A DNA stretch of 64,000 nucleotides, taken from Nonomuraea africana. GTDB lineage: Bacteria; Actinomycetota; Actinomycetes; Streptosporangiales; Streptosporangiaceae. Each line of letters opens with the position of its first letter. Positions within the stretch are counted from its first letter, which is position 1. The position numbers were made by a program, and so were the translations under genes. The notes beneath the pieces are model-generated. The model ran no database searches, was not told where the DNA came from, and worked only from the letters and a program-made list of their open reading frames with translations. Below are positions 16,919-25,168 of the stretch, piece by piece. The DNA lies in the NCBI RefSeq assembly GCF_014873535.1, contig NZ_JADBEF010000001.1:6944001-7008000 (forward strand), written 5' to 3'.

Positions 16919-17923
16919 TCAAACACGATCTCCCGCGCCGGGGGGAGCGCTCAGGGCCGCCCCGAGCGGGGTCGTCATGTACAGGACGTGGCGCCCGGAT
17001 CGCTCCCGCGCGACCAGCCCGCTCTCGCGCAGCACGCCGAGGTGCTGCGACACCGCGCTGGGCGTGACGCCGAAGGCGCGAGCCAGATCCGTCGTCGTCG
17101 CCGGGGACCGCAGCGCCTCGAGCAGTTCAGCCCGCACCCGGCCGAGCAGCCGGACGGCGCTGCCCGCGGGCGCCCGCGTCCCCGCCGTCCACAACGCCCC
17201 GACACCGCGCGCCGGGTACCGCACCGTGGTCTGCGTGGACGTGCTCTTCTTGATCGACACGTACGGCGAGCCGAGGACGACGGGCATGAGGACCAGCCCC
17301 CCAGGACCGCGGTTCACGACGTGCTCGCTCCGCCAGCGCGCGCCCTCCATCATCAGCTTGCCCTCGCGCCACCGCAGGTCCGGATGCAGGTCGGTGAACA
17401 ACCTCTCGGCGCCGCCCGCGGCCAGGTGCTTGGCGCGATAGATGACGTCCGCGTCGAGGACGGCCCTGATCCGCGACCAATGCGGCGCGATGAGCCGGTC
17501 GTGTGCCGCGCGCAGCTCCGCGGCGATCGCCCGCAGGCCCGCCGCCGGCCGCGCGGCGAGCTCCTCGACGGCGCCGGGGAGCTCGCCGCCGAAGACGCGA
17601 CGCAGGCTGGTCCGCACCTGACGAGCGGTCGTCCGCCGCAACGCCGCCAGGTCGTCCTCGATGGACGCCACCGCACCGAGCGGGGCGGGGATGAGGAACT
17701 CCGGCCAGCCCGGCCGGTCGCTCACGATCAGCGGCCAGGTACGCGAGAGGTCGAGCGGACGCCTGGCGAGCTCGTCCGCCGCCCAGCGCAGCCACGGCAG
17801 GTTGACCGCGTGCCGATCGCGATCACCCAACTGCTGGAGTCCGGACACCGTCTCGGACAGCGGCGAGATCGCGAATCGCGTCGCCGCCAGCTCGGCCACG
17901 CCGAGATCGATCGTCAACGCCAT
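16919..17923 (-). CDS. ArsR-type regulator with N-terminal DUF5937 domain
   Basis: A 334-residue regulator. The N-terminal two-thirds matches the DUF5937-type region common in actinomycetes (RFAISPLSETVSGLQQL, then HWSRIRAVLDADV and GGLVLMPVVLGSPYV). The C-terminal ~80 residues form a winged helix of the ArsR group (LLEALRSPATTTDLARAFGVTPSAVSQHLGVLRESGLVARERSGRHVLY). It is divergent from the MFS gene at 17990, separated by 66 bp, so it probably represses that transporter and itself. No metal-binding cysteines are seen; the effector is unknown. Confidence 0.88.
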   Translation of the reverse strand: MALTIDLGVAELAATRFAISPLSETVSGLQQLGDRDRHAVNLPWLRWAADELARRPLDLSRTWPLIVSDRPGWPEFLIPAPLGAVASIEDDLAALRRTTARQVRTSLRRVFGGELPGAVEELAARPAAGLRAIAAELRAAHDRLIAPHWSRIRAVLDADVIYRAKHLAAGGAERLFTDLHPDLRWREGKLMMEGARWRSEHVVNRGPGGLVLMPVVLGSPYVSIKKSTSTQTTVRYPARGVGALWTAGTRAPAGSAVRLLGRVRAELLEALRSPATTTDLARAFGVTPSAVSQHLGVLRESGLVARERSGRHVLYMTTPLGAALSAPPGAGDRV

Positions 17924-17989
17924 GGCTTCGACTATGTAGCACCGGCCTTAAAGCTGTCGCGCCGGCGTCAGACACCGGACGATCTTGGC

Positions 17990-19240
17990 ATGAAACCGGA
18001 CACGCCCCGCCTGCCCGCGCCGTACTGGCGGTTGTGGTGGGCGGCGGGGATCAACTCCATCGGGGACGGGGCGTTCGCCGCCGCCGTTCCGCTGCTGGCC
18101 GTCACGATCACGCGCGACCCCCGGCTCGTGTCCGTCGTGTCCGCGGCGGCGTACCTGCCCTGGCTGCTACTGTCCCTGCCCGCCGGCGCGCTCGTCGACC
18201 GGCACGACCGCGTCACCCTCATGTGGCGCTCGCAGGCGATCCAGGCGTTGATCGTCACCGTCATCGCGGTCCTTGCCGCGGTCGGCCGTCTCGACGTCAC
18301 GGCGCTCGCGCTCATGGCCTTCACGCTCGGGGCGTGCGAGACCGTTTTCGCCAACGCGGCGCAGGCGATCGTGCCGGACGTCGTCGCGAGACCCGTGCTG
18401 CACCGGGCGAACGGCTACCAGCAGACGATCACGACGATCGGTCACCAGTTCCTGGGACCACCCATCGGCAGCCTGCTCTTCGCGGTCGCCGTGGCGCTGC
18501 CGTTCGGGGTGGACGCCGGCTCGTTCGCCCTGTCGGCCGCGCTGCTGGCGACGCTGCCCCGGCGTGCGCACCGGCCGGCCACGCACCCGCCGATGCGCAG
18601 CGCGATCGCGGACGGCCTGCGCTGGCTGGCCGGTCACCGGCTGCTGCGCACCCTCGCGATCCTGCTCGGCGTCAACACCTTCTGCGGCCAGCTCGGCAAC
18701 GCGACACTCGTCCTGCTGGCGACCCAGACGCTGAACCTTGACGCGCGCGGCTACGGCCTGCTCCTCGCCTGCGCCGCGATCGGCAGCGTGCTCGGCGGTC
18801 TCGTCAGCGCGCGCGTCGTGGGCAGGATCGGCGCCCTTCCCGCGCTCCTCACCGCGCTCGCCACGAACGCCGTCGTCTTCGTCGGGATCGGGCTGAGTCC
18901 GAACGCGATCGTGCTCGGCGCCCTGCTGTCCGTGAACGGCTTCGTCATCACGCTCTGGAACATCGTGACCGTCACCCTCCGGCAGCAGGTCGTGCCGTCC
19001 GCGCTGCTCGGCCGGGTGAACAGCGTCTACAAGATGGTCGGCTGGGGGCTGATCCCGCTCGGAGCGCTGGCCGGTGGGCTGGTGGCGTATTCGTTCGGGT
19101 TGCGCGCGCCGTACCCCGTCGCGGGTGTGCTGCGCGGGATCGCTCTGCTGGCCGCGCTGCCCGTACTGCTCCGTGCCGCGCTGTGGCGCCTGCCCAGCGG
19201 GCGGCTGGAGGCCGGGGACGCCGTGAAGATCGACCGGTGA
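17990..19240 (+). CDS. MFS transporter
   Basis: A 416-residue major facilitator with about 12 hydrophobic segments. It starts with PAPYWRLWWAAGINSIGDGAFAAAVPLLAVTIT and has the loop motif GALVDRHDRVTLM. It resembles the MFS_3 group of actinomycete exporters. ATG 17990 is preferred because it sits directly before the usual N-terminal helix. It pairs with the divergent ArsR/DUF5937 regulator, an arrangement usual for drug-responsive efflux. Immediately after its stop, the same reading frame continues with a regulator-like remnant. Confidence 0.88.
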   Translation: MKPDTPRLPAPYWRLWWAAGINSIGDGAFAAAVPLLAVTITRDPRLVSVVSAAAYLPWLLLSLPAGALVDRHDRVTLMWRSQAIQALIVTVIAVLAAVGRLDVTALALMAFTLGACETVFANAAQAIVPDVVARPVLHRANGYQQTITTIGHQFLGPPIGSLLFAVAVALPFGVDAGSFALSAALLATLPRRAHRPATHPPMRSAIADGLRWLAGHRLLRTLAILLGVNTFCGQLGNATLVLLATQTLNLDARGYGLLLACAAIGSVLGGLVSARVVGRIGALPALLTALATNAVVFVGIGLSPNAIVLGALLSVNGFVITLWNIVTVTLRQQVVPSALLGRVNSVYKMVGWGLIPLGALAGGLVAYSFGLRAPYPVAGVLRGIALLAALPVLLRAALWRLPSGRLEAGDAVKIDR

Positions 19241-19249
19241 AGGACGGAC

Positions 19250-19492
19250 TCAGCGCGTTCGGCCGGCCGGGACACCTCGATCGGGTACGGCAGGCGCGAC
19301 CGCGACCTCATCGTCCGCCAGTGCCACACGGCCGGCATCGCCGTCACCGAGCAGGACGCCATGCTGCTGGAGATGAGCGTGCTGGGCATCCTGTTCACCG
19401 CGCTGACCACCGGCGCGCCGGACGATCCTGGCGGGTCGATCCGCACCGCCGTACGAACCCTCCTGAACCGGTACACGGCGACCAGCCGGTGA
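19250..19492 (+). pseudogene. Possible TetR C-terminal domain remnant
   Basis: Directly after the MFS stop, the same frame stays open for about 80 codons to a TGA at 19490. It reads like the C-terminal ligand-binding part of a TetR protein: DLIVRQCHTAGIAVTEQDAM, LLEMSVLGILFTALTTGA, IRTAVRTLLNRYTAT. There is no start codon with a ribosome site and no DNA-binding domain. It is best read as the tail of a decayed regulator gene; the family call is tentative. Confidence 0.35.
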
Positions 19493-19495
19493 CCC

Positions 19496-20251
19496 TCAAT
19501 CCGGCGCGCCGGCGGCCCGCACTTCGAGAAGGCTGGCCTCGTGCCGTTCCGCCTCGTAGGCGGCGTGGCCGCCGCGCACGCCGAAGAGACGCTTGCTGAA
19601 CACGATGTAGGCGACGGCCGCGAGGTTCAGGACGAGGAAGGCGACGCGGACCCAGGTGACCCTGTGGCTCAGCTCGTAGAACTCCAGGGGGATGAAGACC
19701 GAGGTGGCGACCACGGCGAAGTACTCGCCCCACCGCTTGAGCAGCCACAGGCCGATGCCCTCGGCGAGCTGGAGCAGGCCGTACGCGGTGAGAGCGATCA
19801 TCAGCCAGGTCAGCGTCCCCGCGCCGGTCGCCAGCAGTTGGTGCAGGGTGTGGACGAGCTTCGAGTCGGCGAGGCGCCAGCCGAGCCGGTCGGCCAGCGG
19901 GGTGAGCAGGGGGAGGTACTCCTCGAAGGCCCTGTTGACGGCCTCCTTGCCGCCTCTGAACCGCCATACGCCGTAGGCGGCCAGGAACATCAGCAGCCCC
20001 TTGGCGAACCGGTCGAGCGCGAGCAGCCGGAGGAGGGTCGCGTCGCGCAGGGCTCGGCCGCGCAGGACCAGCGGCGCCTCGTCGGCGGGGCCCGCGCCGT
20101 GCGGCGGGCCGAGAGTGAAGTCGCCGCAGCGCAGGCAGCGCCACGCCACGCCGAGCGCGGTGTCGGCGCGGAGCCGTTGCCGCAGATGAGGCTCGTCGGG
20201 GGCGTAGGTGACGTGACCGCGGCGACTACAGGCGCGAAGGCTCCAGTTCAC
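19496..20251 (-). CDS. DUF2127 family membrane protein
   Basis: A 251-residue protein with an N-terminal cytoplasmic zinc-ribbon-like part (ACSRRGHVTYAP and CLRCGDF; four Cys/His candidates) and about four hydrophobic segments (GLLMFLAAYGVWRF, LTWLMIALTAYGLLQLAEGIGLWLL, YFAVVATSVFIPLEFYEL, AFLVLNLAAVAYIVFSKRLFG). The LQLAEGIGLWLLKRWGEY and IPLEFYEL segments are characteristic of DUF2127. GTG 20251, with GAGGAG upstream, gives the usual opening MNWSLRACSRRGH; GTG 20263 is less likely. Function unknown. Confidence 0.82.
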   Translation of the reverse strand: MNWSLRACSRRGHVTYAPDEPHLRQRLRADTALGVAWRCLRCGDFTLGPPHGAGPADEAPLVLRGRALRDATLLRLLALDRFAKGLLMFLAAYGVWRFRGGKEAVNRAFEEYLPLLTPLADRLGWRLADSKLVHTLHQLLATGAGTLTWLMIALTAYGLLQLAEGIGLWLLKRWGEYFAVVATSVFIPLEFYELSHRVTWVRVAFLVLNLAAVAYIVFSKRLFGVRGGHAAYEAERHEASLLEVRAAGAPD

Positions 20252-20408
20252 GGCAGCAGGCACTCCTCAGCTGGGACATCCCTCGTCCTTCCCGTCGAAA
20301 GTGCTCGAGCGAGCGAGGAGCCGCCCAAATCTGCGCCCAGCCGTACGGCGGAGCAGCGGCCAGGAGCACCACCAGCACACCCCAGATCCGCCACCCCGCT
20401 GCGATCAT
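20226..20408 (-). CDS. Possible small membrane protein
   Basis: A 60-residue frame starting at ATG 20408 with GGGGAG five bases upstream. It has one hydrophobic segment (IWGVLVVLLAAAPPYGWAQIW) and a basic C-terminus. It overlaps the start of the DUF2127 gene by 26 nt, so the two could be translationally coupled. No family is recognised. The ribosome site and helix are the only support. Confidence 0.35.
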   Translation of the reverse strand: MIAAGWRIWGVLVVLLAAAPPYGWAQIWAAPRSLEHFRREGRGMSQLRSACCRELEPSRL

Positions 20409-20653
20409 GTGCGCTCCCCGTCGAGCCGCGGTTGGCATCAGCACGCGGACACTGGCCAACTCTGCCGAATCAGCCCTTCCGGCATCAAGGTGTCACATGG
20501 CGACCTTCCAGAACGACCTCGTGGCCAAGTGATCGGTTGACGGCTCTCCTGATCGCTCCACGCCGCGCCACGTTCCTGCCGGCGCCGCCGCCGAGCCGCC
20601 GCTATCCGGCGCTCATGCTCGACGGCCTGCGAGAGGGGTCATGGCGGATGTGG

Positions 20654-21787
20654 TCAGAGAGGTTTCGCGGCAGGCGCGCTGAGGCGGTTGCTGTAGCGGA
20701 TGAGCATGGTGGTCTGGGAGGTTTCGGGGAACAGCCGGCCGATCAGCGGTGGGATGCGCCAGTTGGCGGGGTTGCGCCTGGCCATCCCGGACACCAGGGA
20801 GATGTGCGGGTAGCGGGCCTTCTCGTAGGCGCGCAGCCGTACCGCCGGGTCTGCTCCGCCCTTCGCGAGCTCGCGCATGAGCACCCACACGTCCTCGAGG
20901 GTCTGGTTGGCGCCCTGCCCGAGGGTGGGCGGCATGGTGTGGGCTGCGTCGCCGAGCAGGGTGATACGGCCCTCCCCCCACACCCGGCGGACCTTGTTCC
21001 AGTGGTGACCGAAGAAGTTGAGGTCGTCCTCGGAGGCGGCGGCGAGCACCTCGGGGACGGGCGACGCCCAGTGCCCGAACCGGCGCCTCAGCTCGGCCAG
21101 CGGTGCCATGGGCCGCGGATCGGTGGGTGACCACCGCACGTCGAACCACCACTGCAGCATGCCGTCCCCCGCGGGCATGAGCCCGCACGCGCCCTCTCGT
21201 CCCGTGATCATGAGACTGAGGTGCGAATGGGTGAGGGGGATGTCGATCGCGCTGAGCCCCTGCCACGTCCCGAAGGTGGCCGGCTGGACGGTGCCGTCGC
21301 CCCACAACTGGCGCCGTACCACGGAGTGGTGGCCGTCGGCTCCGATGAGCAGGTCGGCCTTGGCCGTCGACCCGTCGCTGAAGGTCGCCGTGACCTGGCC
21401 GTCGTCCTGAGTGACGCTCCGGCAGCCCACGCCGTACTGAATGAGGTCGTCGGGCAGCCCGTCGGCCAGGCGGTCCAGCAGGTCGCGGCGGGAGATCGCC
21501 TTGGTGTCGAAGCCGAACCGGTCGGCCGCGTGGGCGACGCTCACGCGGGTGCGCAGCCGGCCGTCGGAGGTCATCGCGTCGATCCTGTCGACGCGGCCGC
21601 CGACGCCGTCCAGGCTCACCCCGAGATCGTTCAGTACGGCATGTCCGTTGGTGAAGATCGTCAACGCCGCACCGCTCGTCCGCCGGCCGGGCGCCTGCTC
21701 GTAAACCCGCACCCGGTGACCGGCGGCCAGCAGCCCCCGCGCGACAGCCAGGCCGCCCACCCCGGCGCCCATGACAAGAACGTCCAT
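20654..21787 (-). CDS. FAD-dependent aromatic-type monooxygenase
   Basis: A 377-residue single-component flavin monooxygenase of the PHBH class. It has the FAD-binding GAGVGGLAVARGLLAAGHRVRVYE at the N-terminus, the DG motif region LLIGADGHHSVVR near residue 150, and GRITLLGDAAHTMPPTLGQGANQTLED near residue 275 (the GD motif). Such enzymes hydroxylate aromatic or polyketide-like substrates with NAD(P)H, as in TetX-type antibiotic inactivation. It is divergent from a MarR gene, with a palindromic operator in the 62-bp gap, so it is probably induced by its substrate. Confidence 0.9.
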   Translation of the reverse strand: MDVLVMGAGVGGLAVARGLLAAGHRVRVYEQAPGRRTSGAALTIFTNGHAVLNDLGVSLDGVGGRVDRIDAMTSDGRLRTRVSVAHAADRFGFDTKAISRRDLLDRLADGLPDDLIQYGVGCRSVTQDDGQVTATFSDGSTAKADLLIGADGHHSVVRRQLWGDGTVQPATFGTWQGLSAIDIPLTHSHLSLMITGREGACGLMPAGDGMLQWWFDVRWSPTDPRPMAPLAELRRRFGHWASPVPEVLAAASEDDLNFFGHHWNKVRRVWGEGRITLLGDAAHTMPPTLGQGANQTLEDVWVLMRELAKGGADPAVRLRAYEKARYPHISLVSGMARRNPANWRIPPLIGRLFPETSQTTMLIRYSNRLSAPAAKPL

Positions 21788-21805
21788 GTCTTCTCCAAAT
21801 TGGTT

Positions 21806-21824
21806 TATCTTCGATTCGAAGATA
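21806..21824. promoter_or_regulatory. Palindromic operator between FAD monooxygenase and MarR
   Basis: A perfect 19-bp palindrome, TATCTTCGA-T-TCGAAGATA, lies midway between the divergent genes. Its length and position fit a MarR dimer site controlling both promoters. Confidence 0.65.
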
Positions 21825-21849
21825 TATCATGATGGAGTAGATTGGGACG

Positions 21850-22299
21850 GTGGCCGGCAAGCATCCTGAAGACGTCTTCCGTGAGTTCCTGATCGCGGCC
21901 CTGCTGCACAACGAGGCGGTCGCCGACCAGCTCGGCCTGCAGCCGGTCGACGTCGCCGCCGCGATCCTGCTGGAGATGCGCGGCCCCCTCGCCGTAGGGG
22001 CGATCTCGGAGGAGCTCGCCCTGCCGTCCGCCTCGACGACCCGGCTGATCGACAGGCTGGAGAAGGCGGGGTACGTACGACGGGTGCGCGGGGAGCGTGA
22101 TCGGCGGATGGTCACCGTGGAGCTGGTCGAGGGCGGGCTTGAGGATTACTACGCCGCCTGCGAGGCGTCCAGGAGACACTTGGACGCGGTCGGTGTGCAT
22201 TACGGACCGGAACAGGTGCCGCTGCTGCTGGAGATGTTCACCCGCGTCGCCGAGGCCTACCGATCGGCCACCAAGGAACTACGAGAGGGCACAACCTGA
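21850..22299 (+). CDS. MarR-family transcriptional regulator
   Basis: A 149-residue winged-helix regulator. The DNA-binding part spans about residues 35-100 (VDVAAAILLEMRGPLAVGAISEELALPSASTTRLIDRLEKAGYVRRVRGERDRRMVTVEL), with the RxxDRR wing typical of MarR. Long helices for dimerisation flank it. GTG 21850 is the start. It is divergent from the flavin monooxygenase, and the palindrome between them is its likely binding site. A short GC hairpin lies after its stop. Confidence 0.9.
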   Translation: MAGKHPEDVFREFLIAALLHNEAVADQLGLQPVDVAAAILLEMRGPLAVGAISEELALPSASTTRLIDRLEKAGYVRRVRGERDRRMVTVELVEGGLEDYYAACEASRRHLDAVGVHYGPEQVPLLLEMFTRVAEAYRSATKELREGTT

Positions 22300-22302
22300 G
22301 CC

Positions 22303-22321
22303 CTCCGCCTCAGCGGCGGGG
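22303..22321. terminator. Short hairpin between convergent genes
   Basis: CTCCGCC/GGCGGGG stem with a TCAGC loop between the MarR stop and the end of the dehydrogenase gene. There is no T run, so it is a weak candidate for a bidirectional terminator. Confidence 0.3.
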
Positions 22322-22328
22322 AGACCGG

Positions 22329-23333
22329 TCAACCGGTGCTGTCGAGGAGTTCCGGCTGCACCTCGTGCCGCAGCGCCTCGCCGCGTAGGAACCGGCCGAT
22401 CTCGGCAAGCACGATGGCTCCGGCGCGCCGCCGCGACTCGACCGTCCCCGCCGCCTCGTGCGGGGTCAGCAGGGCATTCGGCAGCCGACGGAACGGATGC
22501 CCGATGGGAAGCGGCTCCTCGTCGAAGACGTCCAACGCCGCGTCGATCCGGCCGGAGCGCAGCGCGCCCAGCAGGGCGGCCTCGTCCACCAGCGCCGACC
22601 GGGCGGTGTTGACCAGCAGGGCGCCGGCGGGCATCAGGGCCAGTTCCCGCGCGCCGATCATTCCGACGGTCGCCGGCAGCACCGGCGCGTGCAGGGACAC
22701 CACCGCGGATCCGGTGAGCAGCTCGTCGAGCCCGGCCCGTTCGACGCCGAGCGCGGCGGCCTCCTCGGCGTCCAGATACGGATCGGCGACGAGTACCCGT
22801 GCGCCGAGCGCCCGGACCAGCCCGATGTACGCCCGGCCGGTACGGGACGCGCCGACCACCCCGACCACCGCGCCCCGCAGCTCGCGACGGGGCGGGGCCG
22901 CCTTCGCGGTCGCCCAGTCGACCCCTGTGCGCAACGCGTGGTCGAAGCGGTGCACCCCGTGCAGCAGGGCGAGAGTGAGGGCCAGCGCCTGTTCTCCCAC
23001 CGCGTGGGCCATGGCCTCGCCGGCCTGGGTGACCCGTACCCCTCGGGCGAAGCTCTCCCGCGTGACGAACGGCTTCACCGAGGCGCCGGTGTGCGCGAGC
23101 AGCCGCAGCCGGGGCGCGGAAGCAAGTACCGCGGCCGACAGCGGAGCGCAGCCCCAGCCCGTCACGACGACGTCCGCGTCGGTGAGCAATCCCGCCAGTA
23201 CGGCCTCGTCGCCGACGTCGGCGCCCTCGGGCGGCAGCCGCAGCCGGCCCAGCGAGGTCAGCGCCGCCCAGGTCTCCGGCGGGAAGAACATCTCCCGTAC
23301 GGCCGGCGGCGCCGCCACCGCGATCACGCTCAC
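22329..23333 (-). CDS. D-isomer-specific 2-hydroxyacid dehydrogenase
   Basis: A 334-residue NAD(P)-dependent dehydrogenase. The nucleotide site reads GAVVGVVGASRTGRAYIGL near residue 180. The catalytic triad is visible as Arg in VNTARSALVDE, Glu in DVFDEEPLP and His in LTPHEAAG. It interconverts a 2-oxo and a D-2-hydroxy acid. GTG 23333 overlaps the stop of the permease (GTGA), so it is the last gene of the sugar importer operon and likely acts on the imported compound or a product of it. The Ser in place of the second Gly of GxGxxG is a small deviation seen in some members. Confidence 0.88.
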   Translation of the reverse strand: MSVIAVAAPPAVREMFFPPETWAALTSLGRLRLPPEGADVGDEAVLAGLLTDADVVVTGWGCAPLSAAVLASAPRLRLLAHTGASVKPFVTRESFARGVRVTQAGEAMAHAVGEQALALTLALLHGVHRFDHALRTGVDWATAKAAPPRRELRGAVVGVVGASRTGRAYIGLVRALGARVLVADPYLDAEEAAALGVERAGLDELLTGSAVVSLHAPVLPATVGMIGARELALMPAGALLVNTARSALVDEAALLGALRSGRIDAALDVFDEEPLPIGHPFRRLPNALLTPHEAAGTVESRRRAGAIVLAEIGRFLRGEALRHEVQPELLDSTG

Positions 23334-24211
23334 CCCTTGATCCCTGAGGTCGCGACGCCCTCGGTAACGTAACGCTGCCCGATGAGGTACGCCACGAAGA
23401 TCGGCACGAACGCGACGACCGAACCGGCGAGCAGCATGTTCAGCGCCACGTTCTCCTGCTGCAACGAGGCGATGCCCGTGGTCAGGGTGCGCATGTCCAG
23501 GCTCTGCCCGACGATCAGCGGCCACAGGAAGTCGTTCCAGTGCCACAGGAACACGAAGATCCCGAGCGTGGCGAGGATCGGCTTGATCAGCGGCAGCACG
23601 ATCGAGACGTACACCCGCCACTCCGAGCAGCCGTCCAGCCTGGCCGCCTCGAACAACGAGTCGGGCAGCGACGCGATGAACTGCCGCATCAGGAACACCG
23701 CCTGGGCGTTGGCCAGGGTCGGCACGATCATGCCCCAGTAGGTGTCCACGCCGTTGAGCTGGGAGATGACGATGAACGTCGGGATCATCGTGACGTGGTA
23801 CGGCACCATCAGCATGGCCAGGAACGACCAGAACATCGCCTCCTTGCCAGGGAACCGTTTCTTGGCGAAGGCGTAGCCGGCCATCGACGCGAAGAGCAGC
23901 ACGCCGACCACCGACACCACCGAGTAGACGACCGTGTTCCACATCCACCGCAGCACGCTCTTGGCGCCGATGACCTGGTCGTAGGCCTCGGTGGAGAACG
24001 GCCAGGGCAGCAGGCTGTCCGGGAACGTCACCGGTCCGGCCGGTTTGAAGGACAGCACGACCATCGCGTAGAAGGGAAAGAGGGTGACGAGCGCCCCGAT
24101 CACCAGCAGCACGGTCCGCCCGACGAGCCAGGCCCGACCGGCCCGGCGGGGGCGGCGGGCGGGGCTCGGCGGGGCCGGGGCGGTGGCCTGCCGTACGAGG
24201 ACGTCGGTCAC
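23330..24211 (-). CDS. Carbohydrate ABC transporter permease (MalG-type)
   Basis: A 293-residue permease with about six hydrophobic segments. The EAA loop, the contact point for the ATPase, reads EAARLDGCSEWRVYVSIVLPLIKP near residue 200, typical of the MalG/UgpE type. It forms the channel with the upstream permease. GTG 24211 overlaps that gene's stop, and its own stop overlaps the dehydrogenase start. No ATPase gene is present; in actinomycetes such importers usually share the MsiK ATPase encoded elsewhere (family knowledge). Confidence 0.92.
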   Translation of the reverse strand: MTDVLVRQATAPAPPSPARRPRRAGRAWLVGRTVLLVIGALVTLFPFYAMVVLSFKPAGPVTFPDSLLPWPFSTEAYDQVIGAKSVLRWMWNTVVYSVVSVVGVLLFASMAGYAFAKKRFPGKEAMFWSFLAMLMVPYHVTMIPTFIVISQLNGVDTYWGMIVPTLANAQAVFLMRQFIASLPDSLFEAARLDGCSEWRVYVSIVLPLIKPILATLGIFVFLWHWNDFLWPLIVGQSLDMRTLTTGIASLQQENVALNMLLAGSVVAFVPIFVAYLIGQRYVTEGVATSGIKG

Positions 24212-25107
24212 TGTTCCCTCCCCAGGGTCAGGCGCTGGATGAGCGCCACGATGATGGTCATCACGAACAGGGCGACTCCGACGGCGCTGGCGTAGCCCAG
24301 GTCGAAGTACTTGAAGCCCTGGTCGTAGAGCAGGTAGACCAGGCTGTAGCTGGCCCGCACCGGGCCGCCGCCGGTCATCACGTAGATCATGTCGAAGACC
24401 TGGAAGGAGATCGTGGTCTCGATGACGGCCACGAAGAACAGCGCCGGGCGCAGCTGGGGCAGCGTCACGTACCGGAAGCGCTGCCAAGCGGTCGCGCCGT
24501 CGGTGAGCGCCGCCTCCTCCAGCTCCGCCGGCACGTCCTGGAGCCGGGCGAGCAGGATGAGCATGCCGTAGCCGAAGCGGGACCAGACCGAGACCAGGAC
24601 CAGCGCCGGGATGACCAGGACGCTGTCGGCGAGCCAGGACTGCGCGGGCAGGCCCAGCGCTCCCATCGCCCGCGACCAGGGGCCGCCCTCGGCGAAGACC
24701 CAGGTGAAGACCACACCGGCCAGGACCAGGCTGGTCACCACCGGCAGGAAGAAGATGGACCGGAAGACCTTCGATCCACGGAAGGCACGCCGGGTCAGCA
24801 GCGCCATGCCGAGCGAGACCACCATGGACAGCGGCACGGACAGCGCGGTGAAGATGACCGTCACCTGCAGGGCGGACCAGAACGTCGGGTCGTCCACGAG
24901 GCGACGGAAGTTCTCGAGACCGACCCATCCGGTATCTCCGCCGATGGCGTAGTCGGTGAATCCGAGCAACACCCCGGCGATCGCCGGTCCGAACCGGAAG
25001 ACGACAAAGAGCAGCAGGAACGGCAGGACGAACAGCAACGCCGTCCCGGCCTCGCGCCGGGACGGCCGGAGCAGGCGCCGGCCACGGGGCGCCAGGTGTG
25101 CAACCAT
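24208..25107 (-). CDS. Carbohydrate ABC transporter permease (MalF-type)
   Basis: A 299-residue permease with six hydrophobic segments. An N-terminal ALLFVLPFLLLFVVFRFGPAIAGVLLGFTDY precedes an EAA loop EEAALTDGATAWQRFRYVTLPQLRP near residue 205. It is the partner of the MalG-type permease. It is located between the binding protein (61 bp away) and the second permease (4-nt overlap), giving the canonical order binding protein-permease-permease. Confidence 0.92.
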   Translation of the reverse strand: MVAHLAPRGRRLLRPSRREAGTALLFVLPFLLLFVVFRFGPAIAGVLLGFTDYAIGGDTGWVGLENFRRLVDDPTFWSALQVTVIFTALSVPLSMVVSLGMALLTRRAFRGSKVFRSIFFLPVVTSLVLAGVVFTWVFAEGGPWSRAMGALGLPAQSWLADSVLVIPALVLVSVWSRFGYGMLILLARLQDVPAELEEAALTDGATAWQRFRYVTLPQLRPALFFVAVIETTISFQVFDMIYVMTGGGPVRASYSLVYLLYDQGFKYFDLGYASAVGVALFVMTIIVALIQRLTLGREQ

Positions 25108-25168
25108 CGGGCAACCTCTCTCTACGGCTCGCGGCGGGCACGAGCGCCCACCGCGAGCCGCGTCAGCG

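Noticed and set aside
20301..20540. 79-codon plus-strand frame opposite the small membrane protein
   Set aside because: His/Pro/Arg-rich composition with no start signal; a shadow of the minus-strand frame.
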